Shown here: positions 1 to 5,586 of the stretch, in pieces
Position numbering within the stretch: position 1 is the stretch's first letter
Layout: each line of letters starts with the position of its first letter
The notes under the pieces: model-generated
Database searches by the model: none
Told to the model about the DNA's origin: nothing
The model's input: only the letters and a program-made list of their open reading frames with translations
Origin: JBOGED01 sp050743625
Lineage (GTDB): Bacteria > Actinomycetota > Nitriliruptoria > Euzebyales > Egibacteraceae
NCBI GenBank assembly: GCA_050743625.1
Contig: JBOGED010000614.1
Span: 1-11,185 of the forward strand
Length of the DNA: 11,185 nt
Direction: 5' to 3'
Translations under genes and position numbers: made by a program

Positions 1-79
1 CATTTGTCCAGCCAACTCGACGTGCGGAAGACGGGCTAGCGCGCCCCTCTCGGGCGATGCGGACGTCCCCCATTCAATG

Positions 80-102
80 TGAATATTAGGTAAATATATT
101 CA
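80..102. repeat. AT-rich inverted repeat
   Basis: TGAATAT at 80-86 is matched by its reverse complement ATATTCA at 96-102, with a 9-nt spacer. The patch from about 72 to 102 is strikingly AT-rich for this window. It could be an operator or promoter element for a gene on either side. No gene start lies close enough to decide, and an arm of 7 bp in AT-rich sequence can arise by chance. Confidence 0.4.
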
Positions 103-188
103 GGGGTTCGCCCGCTCATTGGGTATATCGGGGATGTTACCGGGACGACTATGTTGACCGGCTATGCGCATCCTGTCGAAGGACACCC

Positions 189-581
189 ATGGGGAGGGAG
201 AGTAGGGCGGCAAGTACGCTCATGGCGCTGCTCGCTGTCGTAGTACTCCTGTATGAGCTCTTTCCCCATAAGGCGCTGATCGGCCCCCGTGATACGGGTC
301 TTTCGGGCCTCAGCGCCTCGATGCTCACCGCTCCTCCGTTCCAGAAGACCGCTTGGCACGGCTGCGGTCAGCCCGCGCCAGGCGAGGGCTGGCGGGAGGA
401 GTGCAGCGCGGCCGTGATCTCACGGCGCTCGACGGTCCTCGCGGGCTATCAGGCATCTCCCCCGTTGGCGGAGGCGGCGCGAGTCGCGCCTGGAGGAGTG
501 CCGTTCTCCGGCAAGGACCCTTCCCGCACCCGCCGCGGGGGCCGCTCACCGCTGTCGCTCTTGCAGATCCTCCGCTGCTAA
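189..581 (+). CDS. Weak hypothetical ORF with one possible membrane segment
   Basis: A 130-residue frame starts at ATG 189, with AAGGA at 179-183 acting as a plausible ribosome binding site five bases upstream. Residues about 10-24 are hydrophobic (MALLAVVVLLYELF) and could form a signal anchor. The rest is low-complexity, Arg/Gly/Pro-rich and unlike any family I know, with several overlapping open frames on both strands, as expected in GC-rich non-coding DNA. The frame ends before the double palindrome at 588-618. It is as likely to be spurious or a decayed fragment as a real gene; no function is proposed. Confidence 0.2.
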   Translation: MGRESRAASTLMALLAVVVLLYELFPHKALIGPRDTGLSGLSASMLTAPPFQKTAWHGCGQPAPGEGWREECSAAVISRRSTVLAGYQASPPLAEAARVAPGGVPFSGKDPSRTRRGGRSPLSLLQILRC

Positions 582-587
582 TCGGCA

Positions 588-618
588 TCTCCCGCGATCG
601 CGACGCGATCGCGGGAGA
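588..618. repeat. Perfect 15-bp inverted repeat with two GCGATCGC palindromes
   Basis: TCTCCCGCGATCGCG at 588-602 and its exact reverse complement at 604-618 flank a single base (A603). Each arm contains the self-complementary octamer GCGATCGC (594-601 and 605-612), whose centres are 11 bp apart, about one helical turn. The element lies about 73 bp upstream of the SulP start codon. It could be a tandem operator site for a dimeric regulator, or fold in RNA as a strong hairpin (about 12 bp closing a 7-nt loop) ending an upstream transcript. No T-tract follows on either strand. Confidence 0.6.
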
Positions 619-691
619 CCTTGGCCCACTGACAGTCCCTGCGCCGTCAATGCGGGCCTGATGCAGCGCTTCTTCGCAGAAAGGGGATCCG

Positions 692-2191
692 ATGTTTTCC
701 GCCTTGGTACGAAAGCCACGCGCCATACGCCAGGACTTGTTGGCCTCCTTATCCGTCTTCTTGGTCGCCCTGCCGCTGTGCATTGGGGTAGCCGTCGCCT
801 CCGACGTGCCAGTTGAGTACGGCATCGTGACCGGCATCGTCGGCGGCTTGGTCGCGGGCGCACTGCCGGGCAGTCATCTGCAGGTCAGCGGCCCCGCCGC
901 CGGATTGACCGTGCTGGTGTACCAGACGGTCACCAGCTACGAGCTTCGCGCGCTCGGCGTGATCGTCCTGGCCGCGGGTGTCCTCCAGCTGCTCATGGGC
1001 GCGCTACAGCTCGGACGATGGTTCCGGGCCATCTCGGCATCGGTCGTGCAGGGGATGCTGGCCGGCATCGGTTTGGTGCTGATCGCGGGGCAGATCTACG
1101 CGCTGGTCGATCGCCTTCCCGAGGAGACCACACTGGCGAACCTCGCCGGCCTGCCCCAGCTGCTCGTTCACGCGGCGGGCACTCAAGAGGCGCTCGTCGC
1201 CGCCTGCTTAGGCGTCGGCACGATCGTGCTGCTGGTCATCTGGCGGTTCGCGCCGCGGCCTTTGCGAGGCATTCCCGCGCCGCTCGGCGCCATCGCCCTT
1301 GTGACCGGTGCCGCGGCCCTGTTGCGCCTGCCTGTGCAACGGGTCCAGGTGGAAGGCTTGTTCGGCTCCCTCCAACCCCTGGGGCTGGAGGACCTCACCC
1401 AGCTGGCAGAACCCGCGTTGGTCGGCATGGTGCTGGCCTTCGCCCTCATCGCCTCAGCGGAGAGCCTGTTCAGTGCCGCGGCGGTCGACCGTATGCACGA
1501 CGGCCCCCGTACGCACTACGACCGGGAGCTGATCGCCCAAGGTGTCGGCAACAGCGTCTGCGGCGTTCTCGGTGCGTTGCCCATGACCGCGGTCATCGTG
1601 CGTAGCTCGGCTAATGTGCGCGCCGGGGCTCGTACCCGCGCCTCACGGATCTTGCACGGCCTATGGCTGCTGGTCTTTGTCGCGCTCGCGCCTGCCGTGC
1701 TGGGGCTCATTCCCCTCGCCGCGCTCGCAGGACTTCTCGTACATGCCGGCGGAAAGCTCGTCGGGCTCAGATCCTGGGCAGGGGTGTGGAAGAGCGACCG
1801 CGGGGAAGCGTTCGTGCTCGCCGCTACCGCGGTGATGATCGTCGCCACCAACCTTCTCGAGGGGGTGCTGGTCGGGCTGCTCCTCGCCGTGGTCAAGACC
1901 GCCTGGTCCCTCTCACATCTGGATGTCACTGTTGATGACCAGGGTGGCGCCTCCCAGGTCCAGCTGAGCGGAAACGCGACCTTCCTGCGGCTGCCTCGCC
2001 TGCTCGACGCCCTCGAGGGGCTCCCCTCCGATAAGCCGGTCGAGCTCGACCTGTCCGGACTGCGCCACCTCGACCACGCCAGCAGGTCGGCGCTTCAGGC
2101 CTGGGCAACCCAACGCGGCAATCAAGGGACCGACGTCCGCCTCATGAAGGAGGCCGGGGTTGGTGACGTTTCACGAGATCTGATCACCTGA
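692..2191 (+). CDS. SulP-family anion transporter with C-terminal STAS domain
   Basis: This is a 499-residue inner-membrane transporter of the SLC26/SulP family, which moves sulfate, bicarbonate or dicarboxylates; the substrate cannot be read from sequence. Residues about 12-405 form a run of hydrophobic helices. Family-type stretches include an N-terminal VALPLCIGVAVASDVP (25-40), SGPAAGLTVLVY (66-77), and AESLFSAAAVDRM (256-268) followed by NSVCGVLGALPMTAVIVRSS (287-306). A STAS domain follows at about 410-490 with the core VELDLSGLRHLDHASRSAL (450-468); in this family it is cytoplasmic and involved in regulation and assembly. The start at ATG 692 is supported by AAGGGG at 681-686, five bases upstream. 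Length is slightly below the usual 550, mainly from a short STAS end. No carbonic anhydrase gene lies beside it, so a bicarbonate role is not supported by context. It converges on the DJ-1/PfpI-family gene with only 44 bp between the stop codons and no clear terminator. Confidence 0.9.
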   Translation: MFSALVRKPRAIRQDLLASLSVFLVALPLCIGVAVASDVPVEYGIVTGIVGGLVAGALPGSHLQVSGPAAGLTVLVYQTVTSYELRALGVIVLAAGVLQLLMGALQLGRWFRAISASVVQGMLAGIGLVLIAGQIYALVDRLPEETTLANLAGLPQLLVHAAGTQEALVAACLGVGTIVLLVIWRFAPRPLRGIPAPLGAIALVTGAAALLRLPVQRVQVEGLFGSLQPLGLEDLTQLAEPALVGMVLAFALIASAESLFSAAAVDRMHDGPRTHYDRELIAQGVGNSVCGVLGALPMTAVIVRSSANVRAGARTRASRILHGLWLLVFVALAPAVLGLIPLAALAGLLVHAGGKLVGLRSWAGVWKSDRGEAFVLAATAVMIVATNLLEGVLVGLLLAVVKTAWSLSHLDVTVDDQGGASQVQLSGNATFLRLPRLLDALEGLPSDKPVELDLSGLRHLDHASRSALQAWATQRGNQGTDVRLMKEAGVGDVSRDLIT

Positions 2192-2199
2192 AGGAGGTG
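2191..2199 (+). promoter_or_regulatory. Orphan consensus Shine-Dalgarno after the SulP stop
   Basis: AAGGAGGTG starts at the last base of the SulP stop codon and matches the anti-Shine-Dalgarno of 16S rRNA over nine bases. The only downstream start in reach is GTG 2203, just 3 nt away, and its frame runs antisense through the DJ-1 gene with no family resemblance. It may be the remains of a lost downstream operon partner, or chance. Confidence 0.35.
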
Positions 2200-2235
2200 C
2201 GGGTGCGGTGGACGTTGGGCTTGGGAGATCGCGCG

Positions 2236-2886
2236 CTAAGCCGTTTCAAGGTCGTCGCGGTAGAGCTTGTAGGCGTCTTGGTACTCCATGACCCTGGCCA
2301 CCTCGGCGATCAGGTCCTCGGCGTAGCCGGCCCGGCGAAGCAGGTGAAAGCCGAGCTCCATCCCGGACGCGATCCCTCCCGCGGTGATGATGCGGCCGGC
2401 GTCGACGACTCGGGCGCGGCTGATCTGGCATGCCGGTGCGATGTCGGCGAGGCGGTCGATCGGCACCTTGCCCGGCGGGGTGGCCTCGACGCGGTCGGGT
2501 TCTTTGCGGCTGGTCGCGGGCATGCCGTCGAGCAGCCCCATCGTCGCGTAGACCCAAGAGCCGGTGCACACACTCGTCAGCAGCGTCTCGCTCGGCTGGC
2601 TGCGAACGAACTCGTGCAACCGGCCGTTGCGGATCTCCTGGCGGGTGCCGAAGCCGCCGGGGATGAGGAACGCGTCCATGGCGGGCCGATCAATGAAGGA
2701 GTAGTTGGGCAGCACCGTGAATCCGGCCTGGGCCTGCACCGGCCGCAGCGCGTCGGCGACAAGGAAGGCCTCGAGCTCTGGATCGAATCGCCGCGCGACC
2801 GCAAACACGCCATACGGCGCCGCGAAGTCGACGATCTCGACGTCTTTGAACACGTAGATGCCGAGCCGGAACCCGTTGGTAATCAT
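2236..2886 (-). CDS. DJ-1/PfpI-family protein, isonitrile-hydratase-like
   Basis: This 216-residue protein has the DJ-1/PfpI (class I glutamine amidotransferase-like) fold. The nucleophile-elbow cysteine is Cys107 in SVCTGSWVYATMGLL. Glu17 in the early VEIVDFAAPYGVF segment is at the position of the conserved acidic residue that tunes that cysteine, and GRIITAGGIASGMELGFHLL (164-183) is the typical C-terminal signature. The IVDFAAPYGVF start and the absence of an extra HTH domain resemble cyclohexyl-isocyanide hydratases more than DJ-1 chaperones or AraC-fused regulators, so a small-molecule hydratase or detoxification enzyme is inferred; the substrate is unknown. ATG 2886 is supported by AAGGAG (plus-strand 2894-2899), seven bases upstream. 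A good promoter (2935-2963) has a TetR-type operator in its spacer, so it is very likely repressed by the divergent TetR gene. It converges on the SulP gene. Confidence 0.88.
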   Translation of the reverse strand: MITNGFRLGIYVFKDVEIVDFAAPYGVFAVARRFDPELEAFLVADALRPVQAQAGFTVLPNYSFIDRPAMDAFLIPGGFGTRQEIRNGRLHEFVRSQPSETLLTSVCTGSWVYATMGLLDGMPATSRKEPDRVEATPPGKVPIDRLADIAPACQISRARVVDAGRIITAGGIASGMELGFHLLRRAGYAEDLIAEVARVMEYQDAYKLYRDDLETA

Positions 2887-2906
2887 GCGCTCGCTCCTTG
2901 TGGGTC

Positions 2907-2958
2907 GGAAAACGATCGTTCTCCACCTGTGGCGACCTTAGGAGAACGATCGTTTTCC
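2907..2958. promoter_or_regulatory. Paired TetR-type operators between the divergent genes
   Basis: GGAAAACGATCGTTCTCC at 2907-2924 and GGAGAACGATCGTTTTCC at 2941-2958 are exact reverse complements. Each is itself almost palindromic around AACGATCGTT, a core common in TetR-family operators. Their centres are 34 bp apart (just over three helical turns), and the whole 52-bp block is symmetrical about 2932/2933. The right site fills the -35/-10 spacer of the DJ-1 promoter and abuts or overlaps the proposed regulator -35. The left site lies just downstream of the expected DJ-1 transcription start. This is the layout expected for repression of both genes by the adjacent TetR protein; binding itself is inferred. 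Confidence 0.88.
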
Positions 2959-2963
2959 GTCAA
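2935..2963 (-). promoter_or_regulatory. Sigma-70-like promoter of the DJ-1/PfpI gene
   Basis: Read on the minus strand, TTGACG (plus 2958-2963) and TAAGGT (plus 2935-2940) are separated by exactly 17 bp. This predicts a transcription start near 2928 and a leader of about 40 nt before the ATG at 2886. The spacer is occupied by the right-hand operator, so a bound repressor would block RNA polymerase. Confidence 0.72.
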
Positions 2964-2982
2964 GCTCACCGCGCCGTATGCT
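2954..2982 (+). promoter_or_regulatory. Possible promoter of the TetR gene, leaderless mRNA
   Basis: TATGCT at 2977-2982 is a fair -10 hexamer, and the weak TTTCCG at 2954-2959, inside the right-hand operator, sits 17 bp upstream. The start of transcription would fall at about 2988-2991, that is at or next to the GTG/ATG start codon, and no Shine-Dalgarno precedes the gene. A leaderless transcript, common in actinobacteria, would explain both points. The -35 is poor, so this is tentative. Confidence 0.45.
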
Positions 2983-2990
2983 GGGCGGTG

Positions 2991-3569
2991 ATGAGCCCGG
3001 CCCGCACGCTTGACCCTGGTGTTTCCCGGCGGTTGCTCGACGCCGCCGAGCGTTTGTTCTACGACCGGGGCGTTCAGGCGGCGGGGATCGATGCCGTGGT
3101 GGCCGAGGCCGGTGTCGCGACCAAGACCCTCTACGCGCACTTCGGCTCCAAGGACGGCTTGGTCGAGGCCTACCTGCGACGCCGGGACCAGCGCTGGCTC
3201 GACTGGCTGCGTGGCGCGGTCGCCACCGCCCCACCGGGGCCCCAGCGCGTGCTGGCCGTGTTCGACGCGCTGGCCGAGTGGTTCGCAGAGCCCGGCTACA
3301 ACGGCTGCGCGTTCATCAACGTCGCCGGGGAGCTGGCGAACAACCCGACCGCGCGGGCCGTCGCCCGTGACCACAAGGCGGCGCTGCGCGGGCTGCTCCG
3401 CGAGGTGGCCGCCGGCGCCGGCGTGAACGAGCCGGCTGTGCTCGCGGACTGGTTGATGCTGCTCGCCGAGGGCGCGATCGTCACCGCGCACGTCGAGGGC
3501 GACGCCGGAGCGGCAATGCGGGGCCGGTCAGCCGCCGCCGCGCTACTCACGCTCGACCAAACTCACTGA
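2991..3569 (+). CDS. TetR/AcrR-family transcriptional regulator
   Basis: This is a 192-residue cytoplasmic repressor. The N-terminal DNA-binding domain spans about residues 11-58: RRLLDAAERLFYDRGVQAAG, then the helix-turn-helix IDAVVAEAGVATKTLYAHFG (33-52), with the usual SK after it. The all-helical C-terminal part (about 65-190, with GCAFINVAGELANNP at 105-119) is the ligand-binding and dimerisation domain; its effector is unknown. I chose ATG 2991 because the homologous part begins there and a -10 element ends just before it; GTG 2988 is an alternative, and the in-frame TTG at 2898 would run through the operators. It is transcribed away from the DJ-1/PfpI gene and very likely represses that gene and itself. 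The inducing ligand may be a substrate of the DJ-1 enzyme, which is inference. Confidence 0.92.
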   Translation: MSPARTLDPGVSRRLLDAAERLFYDRGVQAAGIDAVVAEAGVATKTLYAHFGSKDGLVEAYLRRRDQRWLDWLRGAVATAPPGPQRVLAVFDALAEWFAEPGYNGCAFINVAGELANNPTARAVARDHKAALRGLLREVAAGAGVNEPAVLADWLMLLAEGAIVTAHVEGDAGAAMRGRSAAAALLTLDQTH

Positions 3570-4044
3570 CCGGTTCGCGGCGGTAGAAAAGGTCGATGAT
3601 CGCTGATCGCTTATGGGGGAGGCGTCGGGCAGCAGCTGCCAATCCACGACGAACAGGTCCGGGTCACGCTCGGCAGCAACGGGGCCGGCGAGCCGGCTGA
3701 TCGTCCTGCGGTAATGCGGTGTCGAGGTGCCCGCGTGGGACGGCTTCGAGGGGAGGCGCGCGATAGGGGAGCTCGCGCCCGTCTCGTGGTTGAGTGGCCA
3801 TATATTGACACCGGCCTCGGCGAGAATGGGAGATCGTCTCGCGCTCTCTACCCGGTACGGCTGGTGCTCAACCGTCGATGGCAGACTGCTCAACCACCGC
3901 TGTCTTACCACGGGGGTAAACCGCGTCAACGGCCTTGACCGCTGCGAAACCGGGTTAATCGGCTACGGTAGCGGCGGGTCAGGCTTACATATCCTTTGTA
4001 CGACCCGGGGACCAGGGTTGGCTCGCGAAACGGGAAGGCGAGCC
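3570..4044. other. Gap of 475 bp between TetR and GAF-ANTAR genes
   Basis: No secure gene is seen. A minus-strand frame (3929 down to 3543, 128 residues) stays open, and its part at about 3600-3730 has GC-rich third positions and a protein-like stretch (DPDLFVVDWQLLPD). It overlaps the end of the TetR gene, lacks a convincing start and matches no family I recognise, so it may be a decayed gene fragment. The last 25 bases before the GAF-ANTAR start form a small hairpin, listed separately. No terminator for the TetR gene is evident. Confidence 0.45.
4020..4044 (+). promoter_or_regulatory. Hairpin enclosing the GAF-ANTAR ribosome binding site
   Basis: GGCTCGC (4020-4026) pairs perfectly with GCGAGCC (4038-4044), leaving an 11-nt loop that holds most of the purine-rich ribosome binding site GGGAAGG (4032-4038). 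The stem ends directly at the GTG start codon 4045. The structure could control access of ribosomes to this start. A stem of 7 GC-rich pairs may also occur by chance in this genome. Confidence 0.45.
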
Positions 4045-4853
4045 GTGACCGGCTACCCTGACCATTTATGGCACGGCCTGGCCGACCTGTCCGGGCTGCT
4101 GCTGAGCGAAGAGAGTCTCGAGACCACGCTACGGCGGGTGGCCGATCTCGCCGTGCGGAGCATCGAGGGCTGTGACGCGGTCGGCGTTACCTTGTCGGAA
4201 GATGGCACACCCACGACTCGGGCGGCCACCGGCGGGCTGGTCTACGAGGTCGACCATTACCAGTACGACATCGACCAGGGACCTTGCTTGCAAGCGGTGC
4301 GCGACCAACGCCCCTTCCAGATCGACGAGATGGCCGAGGAGGAGCGCTGGCCTGGCTTTTGCCGGCACGCCGCCGAGCGGGGCATCCATAGCTCGCTGTC
4401 CCTGCCCCTGACCGTCCGCGGGGATACGCTCGGTGCGCTCAACCTGTACTCGCGCAGCCCCGCGGCTTCAGCGCCGCCGACCGCGAGACCGGGCTGATGT
4501 TCGCCGCCCAGGCGGCCGTCGCGCTCGCCAACACTCAGACCTACGCTGCCAGCGTCCGCCTGGCCGCCCAACTCGGCGAGGCCCTCGACTCTCGCGCGGT
4601 CATCGAGCAGGCCAAGGGCATCCTCATGGCCAGCCGCCGTTGTAGCGAGGACGAGGCGTTCGACCCGTTGCGCGCTGCGTCGCAAGCCCAGCAGCGCAAG
4701 CTGCGCCACCTCGCCCAGGAGGTCGTCACCAACGCCCTGGACGGCAAGAACGACCTTTACCTAGATGAGTCCGACGCGATCCATAGCGGGCACGCGTGGA
4801 CCTTGGGACTGTACAAACGTGCGTATGACACTGAGCGCCGAGACGGCAACTGA
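4045..4853 (+). pseudogene. GAF-ANTAR regulator split by a one-base frameshift
   Basis: The reconstructed product is about 269 residues. A GAF sensor domain lies at about 20-165 (LETTLRRVADLAVRSIEGCD; HYQYDIDQGPCLQAVRDQRP; LPLTVRGDTLGALNLYS). An ANTAR RNA-binding domain lies at about 173-230 (RAVIEQAKGILMASRRCSEDEAFD). Proteins of this kind bind paired RNA hairpins and prevent transcription termination. Translation starts at GTG 4045 after GGGAAGG. The first frame stops at TGA 4495-4497, whereas the homologous frame resumes at 4461 as RGFSAADRETGLMFAAQ. Adding one C to the CCCC run at 4458-4461 restores one continuous protein. The first stop overlaps an in-frame ATG of the second part (TGATG, 4495-4499), so two separate polypeptides (GAF, and ANTAR from 4497) could be made by re-initiation. 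The last 35 or so residues after the ANTAR domain are unlike the family and may be run-on into foreign DNA. Decay, sequencing error or a functional split are all possible. Confidence 0.85.
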
Positions 4854-5117
4854 CGAGGCGGAAGTTACCCGTACTGAGATGAGAATCGGCTGTACGTCGC
4901 CCTGTTTGTCGAATTTTTGCCTTAAGAGCGGCGGCGTCAGCCAGCGTAATCCTGCACTGTGCAGAGTAATGCCGGAATACCGGTCTAACTCTGCACAGTA
5001 CGGCGAAGTGCTCCACCAGACTGGGGTGTTTCACCCAAACAGGGCCGCACATCGTCCCGTATGCCGGATTCTCATCCTCCAGAGGTTTGTCAATGGCGCC
5101 AGCCGGCATGAGCTGCT
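4854..5117. other. Mosaic stretch left of the transposase remnant
   Basis: No gene is supported. Open frames exist on both strands (for example 4765-5145 plus and 5109-4726 minus), but they overlap the ANTAR end or the hairpin repeat and match nothing known to me. The composition is less GC-rich than the neighbours, including a T-run near 4912-4917. With the hairpin repeat (4956-4999) and transposase stub (5118-5375), it is best read as leftover mobile DNA. Confidence 0.5.
4956..4999. repeat. 44-nt hairpin-forming inverted repeat
   Basis: ACTGTGCAGAGT (4956-4967) is the exact reverse complement of ACTCTGCACAGT (4988-4999). On the same axis CCGG 4972-4975 pairs with CCGG 4980-4983 around the tetraloop AATA. 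The core 4958-4997 begins TGTGCAG and ends CTGCACA, so it looks like two insertion-sequence ends lying back to back. IS21-type elements have TG...CA ends, but that assignment is only a suggestion. It could also be a regulatory hairpin. No target-site duplication is visible at its edges. Confidence 0.7.
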
Positions 5118-5375
5118 GTGCAGGCTAAGAGGCCGCGCGGGATAGGTCAGCACCGGCCGCGGTCCGTCAAGCTGGGACGCACGATCCGCGCCCACCGTGG
5201 CGGCATCTGTGAGGCGATCCGCCTGGGACTATCGAATGCGCGCGCCGAAGCGCTCAATGCCAAGATCAAACTGATCATCCGCCGCGCCCGCGGGTTCCAC
5301 AGCGTCCCCGCGCTCCAAGCGCTCATCATGCTCGGCTGCGGCCCGATCGAACTCACACTCCCACACCAAACATAA
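5118..5375 (+). pseudogene. C-terminal stub of an ISL3-family transposase
   Basis: Residues from about VKLGRTIRAHRGGI onwards, then IRLGLSNARAEALNAKIKLI and IRRARGFHSVPALQALIML, ending LPHQT, match the C-terminus of ISL3-family (IS204/IS1001/IS1096/IS1165) DDE transposases. The key phrases are GLSNARAEALNAKI, which includes the final catalytic-region glutamate (AEA), and the ARGFHS motif. Full transposases of this group are about 400-430 residues; only about 70 recognisable residues remain (from roughly 5166), so the DNA-binding domain and most of the catalytic core are gone. The ATG at 5118 is just the first in-frame start and not a true one. It is an inactive remnant marking past insertion and deletion between the ANTAR gene and the amidohydrolase. 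Confidence 0.85.
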
Positions 5376-5412
5376 TCAAACCACGACCCACACATTCTCC
5401 AAAGGACCCGAA
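5376..5412. mobile_element. Likely right end of the ISL3-type element
   Basis: Just after the transposase stop lies a sequence which, read inward from the right on the minus strand, begins GGGTCCTTTGGAGAATGTG (5410 leftwards). ISL3 elements place their right terminal repeat shortly after the transposase stop, and ends starting with GG are usual. No matching left end is found in the window, in keeping with a truncated copy. The exact outer boundary is not proven. Confidence 0.4.
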
Positions 5413-5586
5413 TCTGCTCACCGATGCCGTTGCCGGGAGCCCTACACGCGGTTGCCGGATCCTGATCGGCGACACGCTCAGGTCTTGGAGCGGGTTCGCC
5501 CTGTCGGGGTTCGGGATCACCCGAGGCCAGGCGCTGAGCGCCTCCCGATCGCAGCGCAGGGTGGAGGAAGACGCTCGGGCAGCGCG

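Larger units (their letters stand above)
1..691. other. Left-edge region without a secure gene
   Basis: No reading frame here shows a recognisable protein family. The stretch contains an AT-rich patch with a short inverted repeat (80-102), a weak plus-strand ORF (189-581, listed separately), and a 31-bp double palindrome (588-618) upstream of the transporter gene. The AT-rich patch stands out against the GC-rich surroundings and could be a promoter or a scar of inserted DNA. I could not choose a promoter for the transporter with confidence. Confidence 0.5.

Noticed and set aside
2197..2991. Plus-strand open frame of 264 codons after an excellent Shine-Dalgarno
   Set aside because: It is antisense to the whole DJ-1/PfpI gene, runs through the operators, and has no protein-like motifs; its usable GTG 2203 is only 3 nt from the SD.
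3543..3929. Minus-strand frame with a protein-like middle part
   Set aside because: Overlaps the TetR C-terminus, has no good start and matches no family I know; mentioned only as a possible relic in the 3570-4044 gap.
4020..4044. ANTAR target RNA (paired hexaloop hairpins)
   Set aside because: Only one hairpin, with an 11-nt loop; the known target needs two short stems with six-base loops.
4765..5145. Open frames on both strands in the mosaic region
   Set aside because: They cross the 44-nt palindrome and the ANTAR end, and have no family similarity.
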